From contig JBBIOB010000048.1 of NCBI GenBank assembly GCA_037443565.1, forward strand, positions 1 through 23,596: 23,596 bases of DNA, given 5' to 3'. This DNA is from Fervidifonticultor_A sp037443565. GTDB lineage: Bacteria; Sysuimicrobiota; Sysuimicrobiia; Sysuimicrobiales; Humicultoraceae. The notes under the pieces were generated by a model. That model was not told the DNA's origin. It did not search any database and saw only the letters and a list, made by a program, of their open reading frames with translations. A program made the position numbers and the translations under genes. This document shows positions 14,598-23,596 of this stretch, one piece after another. Position 1 is the stretch's first letter; each line of letters begins with the position of its first letter.

Positions 14598-16061
14598 GTG
14601 AGCGACGAGCAGGACACGAGTTGGGTCCGCGTGTCGGAGAACCGCCAACGGAGGGTCTCCCGGCGCGACTTCCTTCGAATTGCGGCCGCCGGCGCCGCCG
14701 GCGCAGGCCTGGCCGGGGTGCACCGCCTCAGCGGTCCGTATCTGGTCCGTGCCCAGCCTCGCGAGCTGCGCATCATGACGTGGAGCCACTTCGTCCCGGC
14801 GTTCGACGCGTGGTTCGACCCGTTCGCCCGCGCCTGGGGGCAGAGCAAGAACGTGCGGGTCACCGTGGACCACGTGACCTTCGCCGACATTGTCCCGCGG
14901 GCCACCGCGGAGGTGGCCGCGCAACAGGGCCACGACTGCTACTTCTTCATCGCGCCGCCGTCGCAGTTCGAGCAGCAGGTGCTCGATCTTGCCGACATCA
15001 ACCAGGAGGCCGAGCGGCGCTACGGCCCGGTCGTGCCCTTCGTGAAGAACAGCATCTACAACCCGCACACCCGCAAGTACTTCGGTTTCTCCGACAACTG
15101 GGTGCCCGATCCCGGCGATTACCTCAAGGCCGTCTGGGCCGGGGTGGGCATGGTCAACGGCCCCAGGACCTGGGACGACCTGATCACCGCGGGCAACGAG
15201 ATCAAGAGGAAGCATCCCGAGATCCAGATCCCGATCGGGATCGGCTTCTCGCAGGACATCGACTCCAACATGGCCACGCGCGCCATCATGTGGTCGTACG
15301 GGTCCTCGATCCAGGACAAGGACTCCAACGTCGTGCTGAACTCCGAAGCGACCGTCAAGTCGGTCGAGTACGGCGTGCGCCTCTTCAGGGAGGTGATGAG
15401 CCCCGCGGTGTTGAGCTGGAACGCCGCGTCCAACAACCTGGCGCTCAATGCGCGGCAGACCTCGTACATCCTCAACTCGATCTCCGCGTACCGCTCGGCC
15501 CAGGACCAGCGCCTGCCGGTGGCCAACGACATCTTCTTCACGCCGGCGCTGCGTGGCCCCGCCCGCGCCCAGGTGGCCACGCACGTCATGGGCGTGTGGG
15601 TGATCTGGCGGTTCAGCCGGGCGCCCGACCTGGCGAAGGAGTTCCTGCTGCACTTGACCGACAACTATCGCGACGCGGTCATGGCCAGCAAGCTCTACAA
15701 CTTCCCCTCGTACTGGGGCTCGGTGGCCGAGCAGACGACGCCGCCTGCAGAGAAGGTCACGGTCGGCAAGCGGTGGATGCGCTCGCGGGTCTTCCAGGAT
15801 CCGTTCGCGTCGTTGCCGCCCGACAAGCTCAAGGTCCTGGCCGAGTCCGAGAACTGGTCGACCAACGTCGGCTTCCCCGGAACCGCCAACCCCGCAGAGG
15901 GCGAGATCTTCGACACCTACGTCATCACCGACATGTTTGCCAAGGCCGCGACCGGGCAGCTCACCCCGAAGGCAGCGGTGGATGAGGCCGACCGCCGGGT
16001 GAAGGAGATCTTCGCCAAATGGCGTCGAGCCGGCCTGGTCGGCGGCGGACGCGACCGCTAG
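14598..16061 (+). CDS. ABC importer substrate-binding protein with Tat signal (sugar/polyamine type)
   Basis: The product is 487 residues. The GTG start is chosen because the strong purine stretch GGGGAGG ends 10 bases upstream. The N-terminus has a twin-arginine signal, SRRDFLRIAAAGAAGAG (Arg22, Arg23), so it is exported folded. The body is a family-1 extracellular solute-binding fold (ITWSHF-like LRIMTWSHFVPAFDAWF near residue 57, PRTWDDLITAGNEIKRKHPE, then the late hinge region with AKEFLLHLTDN). It is the first gene of a four-gene importer operon with an MalK/UgpC-type ATPase and two MalF/MalG-type permeases. Sugars, glycerol phosphate or polyamines are typical cargo; the actual ligand is not readable. 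Confidence 0.93.
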   Translation: MSDEQDTSWVRVSENRQRRVSRRDFLRIAAAGAAGAGLAGVHRLSGPYLVRAQPRELRIMTWSHFVPAFDAWFDPFARAWGQSKNVRVTVDHVTFADIVPRATAEVAAQQGHDCYFFIAPPSQFEQQVLDLADINQEAERRYGPVVPFVKNSIYNPHTRKYFGFSDNWVPDPGDYLKAVWAGVGMVNGPRTWDDLITAGNEIKRKHPEIQIPIGIGFSQDIDSNMATRAIMWSYGSSIQDKDSNVVLNSEATVKSVEYGVRLFREVMSPAVLSWNAASNNLALNARQTSYILNSISAYRSAQDQRLPVANDIFFTPALRGPARAQVATHVMGVWVIWRFSRAPDLAKEFLLHLTDNYRDAVMASKLYNFPSYWGSVAEQTTPPAEKVTVGKRWMRSRVFQDPFASLPPDKLKVLAESENWSTNVGFPGTANPAEGEIFDTYVITDMFAKAATGQLTPKAAVDEADRRVKEIFAKWRRAGLVGGGRDR

Positions 16062-16143
16062 TCCTGCCTCGCTGCGGCCCGGGGTGTGCCTTGCTGGTCG
16101 AGGCGCACCCCGCCGCATGCCGGGCGGAGGCGTGGGGGCTGTG

Positions 16144-17176
<1,033 letters not shown>

Positions 17177-17190
<14 letters not shown>

Positions 17191-18121
17191 CCGGGTATCC
17201 CCGGGCGCAGCCGCGCTGGCGGTGTCGTTCCGCCGGCGGACCCTCGCCGACCGCGAAGACTGGCTGGCCCGGCTGATGCTGGCGCCCGCGCTGCTCTACG
17301 TCGCGGCGCTGGTCGGCGTGCCGTTCGTGCTGGCGCTGGCGCTGGCGTTCTCCGGCGCGCGCGCCGGCAGCCTCGACTTTGCGTGGGTGGGCTGGCACAA
17401 CTTCCTCACGATCATCCCCGACCCGCAGTTCCAGCGGGCGGTGTGGAACACCCTGCGCTTCACCCTGGTCTCGCAGGTGCTGGTGATCGTGCTCGCGGTC
17501 AGTGCGGCCTACGTCCTCTCCGCGGCATTTGCCGGTCGCCGGATCGTGCGCTTCCTGCTGCTGCTGCCGTGGGCTGCGCCCGTCGCCCTCGCCGCGATCG
17601 CCTGGACGTGGATCTTCGACTCGACCTTCAGCGTCATCAACTGGACGTTCCTCGTGATGGGCGTGACCAGGCGGTGGCTCTACTGGTTCGGCGATCCGGC
17701 GCTGGCCACCATCGCGATCATCACCGTGCACGTCTGGCGCATGTTTCCCTTCGCCACGGTCATCACGCTGGCGGGCATGAGCTCGATCCCGCAGGAGATC
17801 AACGAGGCCGCGGTCGTCGACGGGGCCGGGTTCTGGCGGCGGCTCTTCCAGGTCAACCTGCCGCTGCTGCTGCCGATCATCACCGTGGCGGTACTGTTCG
17901 GCGTGGTGTTCACCTCGACCGACCTGAGCGTGGTGTACCTGCTCACGCGCGGCGGGCCGTACAACAGCACCCACGTGCTGGCGAGCCTGGCGTTCCAGCG
18001 GGGAATCTTTGGCGGTGACCTGGGGCAGGGCGCGGCCGTGGCGCTGTTCCTGCTGCCGGTGCTGGTCGTGGTCGCGGTGCTCATGCTGCGGACGGCCCGG
18101 CGCGCCGAGGTGGGGACATGA
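17177..18121 (+). CDS. ABC importer permease (MalF/UgpA type)
   Basis: This inner-membrane subunit has 314 residues and six predicted membrane helices after a short cytoplasmic N-terminus. The docking loop reads EINEAAVVDGAGFWRRLF and begins near residue 207, the EAA motif of the MalF group. Further family marks are NTLRFTLVSQVLVIV in the periplasmic-proximal half and LTRGGPYNSTHVLA near the end. The ATG at 17177 lies inside the ATPase gene (14-base overlap), and the stop overlaps the next gene as ATGA, so the three genes are translationally linked. Confidence 0.94.
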
Positions 18122-18990
18122 CGCCGCGCGCGCGCCGCCGGCTCGTCCGCGTGGTCAAGCGCATCGCGCTCTACGCCGCGGCCCTGGCCTTCACGCTCTT
18201 TGCCGTCTTCCCGTTCTACTGGATGTTCCTGACCGCGTTCAAGCAGAACCGCGACCTCTACGTGGGCGGGACCGTGCTCTCGCACATCCCGTGGATCTTC
18301 AACGCGCCGCCGACGATGGAGCACGTCGAGCTGCTGTTCCGGCAGACCCTGTATCTCGTGTGGGTGAAGAACACAGTCCTCATTGGCGCGGCCGTGGTCG
18401 TCATCACGCTGCTCCTGGCGGTGCCGGCCGGGTACGCGCTGGCGCGGCTCGCCGGCCGCTGGGGCGAGCGGCTGGGCATCGGCGTGTTCCTGACGTACCT
18501 GGTGCCGCCGACGCTGCTGTTCATCCCGTTCTCGCGGGTGATCACCTGGCTGGGGCTGCAGAACAGCCAGTGGGCGCTCATCGTCGTCTACCCGACATTC
18601 ACGGTGCCGTTCTGCACCTGGCTGATGATGGGGTTCTTCCGGTCGATCCCTCGCGACATCGAGGAGCAGGCGATGATCGACGGCTACAGCCGCGCCGCCG
18701 TCGTCCGCAAGATCGTGCTGCCGCTGGGTATCTCGGGGATCCTCACTGCGACGATCTTCGCGTTCACGCTCGTGCTGCAGGACTTCGTCTACGCGCTGAC
18801 CTTTATCAGCGCGGTGCCGAAGATGACGGTGAGCCTCGGCATTCCGGTGGCCCTGGTCCGCGGAGATGTGTTCTACTGGGGCTCGCTGATGGCGGCGTGC
18901 CTGATCACCAGCATCCCGATCGCGGTGGTCTACAACCTCTTCATCGACCGGTTCATCCAGGGGCTGACGGCCGGGGCCGTGAAGGGCTAG
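18118..18990 (+). CDS. ABC importer permease (MalG/UgpE type)
   Basis: This is the second membrane subunit of the importer, 290 residues with six predicted helices. The N-terminal helix ends in FPFYWMFLTAFK, typical of MalG-type proteins, and the EAA docking loop is EEQAMIDGYSRAAVVRKIV from about residue 182, followed by LPLGISG. It begins in the ATGA overlap with the preceding permease. The heterodimer with that protein forms the translocation path. The operon probably ends here; GCCGGG and CCCGGC around the stop codon can pair but lack a U-tail. Confidence 0.94.
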   Translation: MTPRARRRLVRVVKRIALYAAALAFTLFAVFPFYWMFLTAFKQNRDLYVGGTVLSHIPWIFNAPPTMEHVELLFRQTLYLVWVKNTVLIGAAVVVITLLLAVPAGYALARLAGRWGERLGIGVFLTYLVPPTLLFIPFSRVITWLGLQNSQWALIVVYPTFTVPFCTWLMMGFFRSIPRDIEEQAMIDGYSRAAVVRKIVLPLGISGILTATIFAFTLVLQDFVYALTFISAVPKMTVSLGIPVALVRGDVFYWGSLMAACLITSIPIAVVYNLFIDRFIQGLTAGAVKG

Positions 18991-19014
18991 GCCCGGCGCC
19001 GCGCAGCCTTCCAT

Positions 19015-20076
19015 ATGTGCCATCTAGCTGCGCTTTGTCCCCCACCAGGAGATTCGAGGGAGCTTTACGGGAACTCGTTTCTGAACCGAGTCCTCAGGTC
19101 GCGGTTGCTCGTGCTGGGCCTTGTGTCCTGTGTGACCGCGTTGGCCACCACGCTCGCCGCGGGGGCTCAGCCGGCGACGCTCGACGCACAGGCCGTCTAC
19201 ACGCGCGCGGCGCCGTCGGTGGGCGTCGTGCGGACCACCGCTGACGGGCGGACCGGCATCGGGACCGCGTTCGTCGTAGACCGGGACGGTTGGCTGCTCA
19301 CCGCTGCTCACGTGGCGCGGCGCGCCGAACGCCTCGAGGTCGTGCTGCCAGGCCGCCCAGCGCTCGCAGCCCGAATGGTTGGCTACGACGCCCGGCGCGA
19401 TCTCGCGGTGCTGCGCGTCACGCCGCCGACGCCGCTGCCCGCGCTCGAGATCGCCGGCGGCACGCTGCGCCCCGGCGAGCCGGTCGTGTTGATCGGCACG
19501 CCGCGGGGGCGACCCGGGGTGATGTCCACGGGGGTCGTTGCCGTCGCACCGGTCACGCTGCCGGGCCTGGCGCGCAACATCATGGTCCGGCTCACCGCGC
19601 GCGTGGCGCCCGGCAATTCCGGGGGTCCGGTACTCAACGCGCGCGGGCAGGTGGTCGGGCTGGTGATCGCCGCCGCGACGGAGGGCGGGGGCAACCAGCC
19701 CCGGGAAGGCGGCGGTCTCGCGGTCTCGGGCGACGCGCTACGCGCGGCGCTGCCGGCGCTCCGGCAGGGCGCGCGCATCGATCGGGCATGGATCGGCGTG
19801 GCCGGCGGTCCGCTCACCCCGGAGATGCTCAGCGAGCGCCGGATCGGTGTGCAGCGTGGGGCCTGGATCCGCGAGGTCGTCCCGGGGAGCCCGGCGGCCG
19901 CCGCCGGGCTGCGGCCCAACGATGTGGTGGTGGCTGCCGACGGACAGTCGATCGCCACGTGGGACGATCTGCTGCGCTTCGTGGGTGACCGCGCGCCGGG
20001 CCAGCGCATCCGGCTGGGAATCGTACGCGACAGCGGCCGGGCAGAAGTTGCCGTACGCCTTGGCGTACGGCCATAG
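19015..20076 (+). CDS. Exported S1C (HtrA/Deg-like) serine protease with PDZ domain
   Basis: This trypsin-fold protease probably acts in envelope protein quality control. Counting from the ATG at 19015 (353 residues), a hydrophobic signal segment spans about 31-50, ending near AAGAQ. The catalytic triad is visible: His99 in LLTAAHVA, Asp129 in ARRDLAVLRV and Ser202 in APGNSGGPVLN. A single PDZ domain follows from about 260 (AWIREVVPGSPAAAAGL, then NDVVVAADGQSI). The start is uncertain: no Shine-Dalgarno site precedes 19015, and a TTG at 19105 would give a shorter signal. At about 350 residues it is slightly shorter than DegP, closer to single-PDZ DegS-type proteins. It faces the SDR gene tail to tail. 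Confidence 0.9.
   Translation: MCHLAALCPPPGDSRELYGNSFLNRVLRSRLLVLGLVSCVTALATTLAAGAQPATLDAQAVYTRAAPSVGVVRTTADGRTGIGTAFVVDRDGWLLTAAHVARRAERLEVVLPGRPALAARMVGYDARRDLAVLRVTPPTPLPALEIAGGTLRPGEPVVLIGTPRGRPGVMSTGVVAVAPVTLPGLARNIMVRLTARVAPGNSGGPVLNARGQVVGLVIAAATEGGGNQPREGGGLAVSGDALRAALPALRQGARIDRAWIGVAGGPLTPEMLSERRIGVQRGAWIREVVPGSPAAAAGLRPNDVVVAADGQSIATWDDLLRFVGDRAPGQRIRLGIVRDSGRAEVAVRLGVRP
20051..20070. terminator. Perfect 9-bp hairpin between convergent genes
   Basis: CCGTACGCC and GGCGTACGG form a perfect stem with the loop TT. It covers the last codons of the protease gene and lies 42 bases beyond the stop of the convergent SDR gene. No U-tract follows on either strand, so bidirectional termination is possible but not assured. 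Confidence 0.35.
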
Positions 20077-20111
20077 GGATCGGACGCTGCCCCCTGTGAG
20101 TTGGCCCGAGG

Positions 20112-20894
20112 TTACGCCGCGGTCATCCCTCCGTCGATCGCCAGTACCTGCCCGGTGATGTAGCCTGCTGAGGGCGCGACCAGGCACAGGACCGCGCCGA
20201 GCAGATCGTCCTCGGTGCCGATCCGCCCGATCGGGATCCGTTCGCGCAGCAACGGTCCGGCGCGCTCGATCACCCTTTCCGACAGGCGTGTCGGGATGAA
20301 CCCGGGCGCGATGGCGTTGACCGTGACCCCGCGCGGGGCCCATTTGACCGCCAGGTCGCGTGTGAGCGCGATGACCGCGCCCTTGCTGGCCGCGTAGCCC
20401 GCGGCGTCGAGGATCTCGGGCGGCGACCCGGCGAGGCCGGCCACCGAGACGATGTTCAGGATGCGGCCGTACCCGCGCGCGAGCATGCCCCGGCCGACGG
20501 CCTGGCACATGAGAAACGTGCCGGTGGCATTGGCGTCCATCACCTCGCGCCATCGCTCCAGCGGCATCGATTCCGCGGGCGCCCCCCACGAGCGTCCCGC
20601 GGCGTTGACCAGGATCGCGAGATCGCCCACGGCCGACTGCGCCGCTGCAACCGCGTGCCCTACCTGCGTTGCATCGGCAACGTCGGCCTGCAGCGCCGCG
20701 CAGGCCACGCCCTCGGCGCGCAGCGCCTCGCTGGCCGGCCCCAGCCATTCCGCCCGCCGCGCGACGATGGCCACCCGCGCGCCGGCCGCGCCCAGCGCCC
20801 GGGCGATCGCCAGCCCGATGCCGCGCGACCCGCCGGTGACCATCGCGGCCTGCCCGTCGAGGCTAAACAGCCGGTTCAGCAGGGCGTCGGGCAT
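20112..20894 (-). CDS. Short-chain dehydrogenase/reductase (FabG-like SDR)
   Basis: This classical SDR has 260 residues and is an NAD(P)H-dependent oxidoreductase, probably cytoplasmic. The coenzyme site is TGGSRGIG (20-27), the NAAG motif is at 97-100, and the catalytic tetrad is Asn122, Ser150, Tyr167 and Lys171 (GYAASKGA). The C-terminus YITGQVLAIDGGMTAA is the usual SDR ending. Arg46-Arg47 after the second strand hint at NADPH preference. AGGAGG lies 10 bases before the ATG. The gene overlaps the 3' end of the DinB-fold gene by 32 bases, so the two are probably cotranscribed. The substrate (3-oxoacyl group, sugar or other) is not determinable; a nearby acyl-CoA synthetase makes a lipid role plausible. 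Confidence 0.94.
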   Translation of the reverse strand: MPDALLNRLFSLDGQAAMVTGGSRGIGLAIARALGAAGARVAIVARRAEWLGPASEALRAEGVACAALQADVADATQVGHAVAAAQSAVGDLAILVNAAGRSWGAPAESMPLERWREVMDANATGTFLMCQAVGRGMLARGYGRILNIVSVAGLAGSPPEILDAAGYAASKGAVIALTRDLAVKWAPRGVTVNAIAPGFIPTRLSERVIERAGPLLRERIPIGRIGTEDDLLGAVLCLVAPSAGYITGQVLAIDGGMTAA

Positions 20895-21420
20895 GCTCGT
20901 AGAGCCTCCTCAAGAGCGCGATCCTGCCCGCGTGGTAGGAGATGTGCCCGACCCAGCCCAGGATCAACTGCGTGTGCGACCGGCGCGACAGCGGCGCCCG
21001 GGCAGCGAGCGCCGCGGGAGACATCGCGCCAACCCGGCGCACCAGCGCGCCGTGCAGCCGCGCCACGCCTGCCACCGTCCGGTTCCATCCGGCATCTCCA
21101 CCTTCGCCGCGCGGCCAGGCCTGCGGGCGTCGGGTTCCGCGTTCCTCCAGCCGCTCCAGCACGTCCTCCGACCAGTAGACGATGTGGTTGACCTCTTCCC
21201 AGATCGAGTGGACATCAGGCCCGGGCTTCCACGCAGCCTCTTCAGCCGTGACACCAGCGAGAATCCTGGCCAGGCCCGGGTGTCCCCAGTTGCTGCGCCG
21301 GCCGCCCGTCTCCCTGGCGAATGTCGCCAGGTTGGCGGCGATGCCGCCGACGCGCTCTGCGCGTCGGCTCCTGCTGCGCACCTTGCTCACCCGTCTTGCC
21401 ACTATGCTCACCCCCGACAT
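20863..21420 (-). CDS. DinB-fold putative metal-dependent protein
   Basis: The product is 185 residues with the DinB/YfiT four-helix-bundle pattern. The three expected metal-binding His are present: His79 in SIWEEVNHIVYWSEDVL, and His159 and His163 in WVGHISYHAGRIALLRR. Members include thiol-dependent transferases (bacillithiol and mycothiol S-transferases) and many uncharacterised proteins. The extra ~40 residues at the N-terminus are Arg-rich and may not be translated; a start at one of the internal GTG codons is possible. It overlaps the SDR gene by 32 bases and is divergent from the acyl-CoA synthetase. Confidence 0.85.
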   Translation of the reverse strand: MSGVSIVARRVSKVRSRSRRAERVGGIAANLATFARETGGRRSNWGHPGLARILAGVTAEEAAWKPGPDVHSIWEEVNHIVYWSEDVLERLEERGTRRPQAWPRGEGGDAGWNRTVAGVARLHGALVRRVGAMSPAALAARAPLSRRSHTQLILGWVGHISYHAGRIALLRRLYEHARRPAEPAV

Positions 21421-21468
21421 CAGCCCGGCAGGAAGGCCCTGCCCAGCGGAGTAGCAGTATCAGTACCT

Positions 21469-23304
21469 ATGGTCATCACCGAGCCGCGTCCGGTCGCCGC
21501 CGGCACCGACACGATTCCCGGACTCTTCTTCGAGCGGGCCGGGCGGCAGGCCGGCAAAGTGGCGCTCCGGCGAAAGCGGTTCGGCATCTGGCACTGCATT
21601 ACCTGGGAGGAATACGCGGCCCAGGTGCGCCTGGTGGCCAACGCCCTGCTCTCGCTGGGTGTGGAGCGCGGCGAGCGCGTCGGCCTGATCGGCGAGAACC
21701 GGCCCGAATGGGTCATCGCCGATCTCGGCATCCAGACCGCCGGCGGGGCCACGACCGGCATCTACACTACCAGCAGCCCCGAGCAGGTCCACTACATCCT
21801 CGACCACGCCGGATGCCGGATCTTCATCGTCGAAGGCGAGGAGCAGCTCGACAAGGCGCTGGAGATCCGCGGCCGGCTGCCCGCGCTGCGCCATGTCGTC
21901 GTCATGGATCCTGTAGGGCTGCGCACGTTTCGTGATCCCCAGGTGTTGATGTGGGATCAGTTCATGGCGCTGGGCGAAGACTTCGCACGCCGCGATCCCG
22001 GCGCGGTGGATGCGCGGATGGCGCAGATTCGCCCCGACGACATGGCGGTCCTGATCTATACCTCGGGCACCACCGGCCCCCCGAAGGGGGCCATCCTGAC
22101 CCATGCCAACATCGTGTGGACAACCGAGTCGCTGAACCGGGCCAACGCCGTGAACGCGCACGACGAAGTGCTCTCGTTCTTGCCGCTGGCGCACATCGCG
22201 GAGCGTCAGCTCTCGGTCTTCCTGGCGGCGCGGTGGGGCTACACCGTCAACTTCGTCGAGAACGTGGACACCGTCGCCCAGAATCTGGCCGAGGTCGCGC
22301 CCACGGTGATCTTTGCCGTCCCCCGGGTTTGGGAGAAGCTCTTCTCGACCGTGGCGCTGCGCATGAAAGAGAACGATCTGTTCAAGCGCGCGGCCTATCG
22401 CCTTGGCGTCGGGATCTCGCGGGCGGCTACGAGGCGCCGGTTCGCGCATCGCCGGATCGGCCTGTGGCTGGGCGTCGCGGCGAGTCTGGCCGACCAGATG
22501 GTGCTGTTGCCGCTGCGCAGGCGGTTGGGTCTGCACCGCGCGCGGCTCGTGTACTCCGGGGCCGCGCCGATCGCGCCCGACCTGCTGGAGTACTTCTGGG
22601 CGATCGGCGTGCCGATTCGGGAGATCTACGGCCAGACCGAGGGCTCGGGGCCCACGACCGCGCACCAGGGCGACGAGATCAAGCTGGGCACCGTGGGGAA
22701 GCCGCTGCCGGGCATCGAGGTGCGGCTGGCGGACGACGGCGAGATCCTCGTGCGCGGCGGCAACGTCTTCGCCGGCTACTTCCGCGATCCCGAGACCACG
22801 GCCGCGACGCTGCGCGACGGCTGGCTGTACTCGGGCGATGTCGGGGTGTTCGATGACGAGGGATTCCTGAAGATCACCGACCGCAAGAAGGACATCTTCA
22901 TCACCTCGGGCGGGAAGAACGTTGCGCCGCAGTACATCGAGAACAAGCTCAAAGCTTGCCACTACATCAACGACGCCGTGGTGATCGGCGACCGCCAGAA
23001 GTACCTGGTGGGGCTGATCGTCATCGACGAGGAGAACGTCACGAAGTGGGCCCAGGACCGCCGGCTGCCGTTCACCACGTATGCGGACCTGGCCGGCAAC
23101 CCCGAGGTCCGGCTGCTCATCGAGGGTGAGGTGCGGGAGGTCAACAAGACGCTCTCGCCGCCCGAGCAGGTGAAGCGCTTCGCCATCTTGACCAGGCGGC
23201 TCTACGCCGAAGACGGCGACGTGACGGCCACCCTCAAGGTGAAGCGCAAGGCGCTGATGGAGAAGTACGCCGACGTGATCGCCGAGCTCTACCGGTCGTC
23301 CTGA
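21469..23304 (+). CDS. Long-chain acyl-CoA synthetase (AMP-binding)
   Basis: This enzyme activates fatty acids to acyl-CoA via an acyl-adenylate, at the cytoplasmic membrane face. The product is 611 residues, matching COG1022-type ligases. The ATP P-loop reads LIYTSGTTGPPKGAILTH (Thr198 onward), followed by PLAHIAERQLS, YGQTEGSG, WLYSGDVGVFDDEGF and DRKKDIFITSGGKNVAPQYIE. The catalytic Lys of the C-terminal lid is probably Lys590 in TATLKVKRK. The ATG at 21469 begins MVITEPRPVAAG, which fits family N-termini; the frame is open for 1 kb further upstream, but that part is antisense to the SDR and DinB genes. No clear Shine-Dalgarno site is present; TATCAG (21458-21463) 5 bases before the ATG could be a -10 element of a leaderless mRNA. 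Confidence 0.95.
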   Translation: MVITEPRPVAAGTDTIPGLFFERAGRQAGKVALRRKRFGIWHCITWEEYAAQVRLVANALLSLGVERGERVGLIGENRPEWVIADLGIQTAGGATTGIYTTSSPEQVHYILDHAGCRIFIVEGEEQLDKALEIRGRLPALRHVVVMDPVGLRTFRDPQVLMWDQFMALGEDFARRDPGAVDARMAQIRPDDMAVLIYTSGTTGPPKGAILTHANIVWTTESLNRANAVNAHDEVLSFLPLAHIAERQLSVFLAARWGYTVNFVENVDTVAQNLAEVAPTVIFAVPRVWEKLFSTVALRMKENDLFKRAAYRLGVGISRAATRRRFAHRRIGLWLGVAASLADQMVLLPLRRRLGLHRARLVYSGAAPIAPDLLEYFWAIGVPIREIYGQTEGSGPTTAHQGDEIKLGTVGKPLPGIEVRLADDGEILVRGGNVFAGYFRDPETTAATLRDGWLYSGDVGVFDDEGFLKITDRKKDIFITSGGKNVAPQYIENKLKACHYINDAVVIGDRQKYLVGLIVIDEENVTKWAQDRRLPFTTYADLAGNPEVRLLIEGEVREVNKTLSPPEQVKRFAILTRRLYAEDGDVTATLKVKRKALMEKYADVIAELYRSS

Positions 23305-23353
23305 GCGCAGCGAGCAACGATTCCCTCGCACCGCACGGCTTGGGCTACGCGGC

Positions 23354-23596
23354 TCAGGCCGCCTGACTCAGGCGGCGGAGCGACGCCTCAGCCGCGAACG
23401 CGGCCAGATCGGCAAACAGCCCTTCGGCCCGCGCTTCCTTTTCCTCGACCGGCCCGGCCAGGTGCGTCCGGATCCGGGTCTCCATCGCTTCGATCGTCGC
23501 GGGATCGGCGCCGGCTCCCAGGTGCCGAAAGAGCAGGTGATGGGCTTCCCGCCGCTCCATGACCTCGAGGCCGTCGAGGATCTGTCGCTGCGGCGT
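23354..23596 (-). CDS. Unknown protein, C-terminal part (5' end may lie beyond window)
   Basis: An open frame enters from the right edge and ends at 23354. The first internal ATG is at 23560, but the frame stays open to the edge (TPQRQILDGLEV before it), so the true start is unknown. The visible 80 residues are helical and Ala/Glu/Arg-rich with paired His (REAHHLLFRHLG). I do not recognise the family. Confidence 0.5.
   Translation of the reverse strand, partial: TPQRQILDGLEVMERREAHHLLFRHLGAGADPATIEAMETRIRTHLAGPVEEKEARAEGLFADLAAFAAEASLRRLSQAA

Noticed and set aside
18971..19000. Possible terminator after the second ABC operon
   Set aside because: The GCCGGG/CCCGGC pairing is short, spans a long loop and has no U-tract, so it is not reported as a feature.
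20452..21468. Upstream 1-kb extension of the acyl-CoA synthetase frame
   Set aside because: It is antisense to well-supported SDR and DinB-fold genes and reads as low-complexity. The family N-terminus begins at the ATG at 21469.

Overview
This is a GC-rich (roughly two thirds G+C by eye) bacterial chromosomal window, densely packed, with genes on both strands. It contains no rRNA, tRNA, CRISPR array or intact mobile element that I can see. The proline T-box leader, extended -10 promoters with little or no 5' UTR, a Tat-exported binding protein and GTG starts suggest a high-GC lineage outside the classical Proteobacteria, such as an Actinobacteria-, Chloroflexi-, Deinococcus- or Sysuimicrobiota-like group. 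The sequence alone does not fix the phylum.

Layout. 1-1.4 kb: the 3' end of a sensor histidine kinase, a small exported protein of unknown function, and a leftover C-terminal piece of an OppC/DppC-type permease. 1.5-4.2 kb (-): aconitase AcnA. 4.3-6.75 kb (+): a CPA1 Na+/H+ antiporter with a rhodanese-like tail, translationally coupled to an exported glycerophosphodiester phosphodiesterase. 6.75-7.2 kb (-): a Spy/LTXXQ-like exported protein. 7.3-11.6 kb (-): a three-gene ABC importer (binding protein, fused double permease, ATPase) of the Fe3+/phosphonate/phosphoglycerate type. 11.7-12.85 kb (-): proC behind a complete proline T-box riboswitch. 12.9-14.5 kb (-): a Uma2-family protein and a metallo-beta-lactamase-fold hydrolase. 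14.5-19.0 kb (+): a second ABC importer, sugar/polyamine type, as a four-gene overlapping operon. 19.0-20.1 kb (+): an S1C trypsin-like protease with a PDZ domain. 20.1-21.4 kb (-): an SDR oxidoreductase and a DinB-fold protein. 21.5-23.3 kb (+): a long-chain acyl-CoA synthetase. The right edge holds a partial unknown gene on the minus strand.

The two best points for a second look are these. (1) An in-frame TGA at 5730-5732 sits inside the rhodanese active-site loop of the antiporter fusion. The frame continues for another 51 codons of clear rhodanese sequence and ends in an ATGA overlap with the next gene. A hairpin with bacterial SECIS-like geometry follows the TGA, so it is either a selenocysteine codon or a recent nonsense mutation. 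(2) A T-box riboswitch with a readable CCC (Pro) specifier, antiterminator motif, terminator and sigma70-like promoter lies upstream of proC. The other observations are smaller: a gene relic, a leaderless promoter, structured intergenic repeats and unknown exported proteins.
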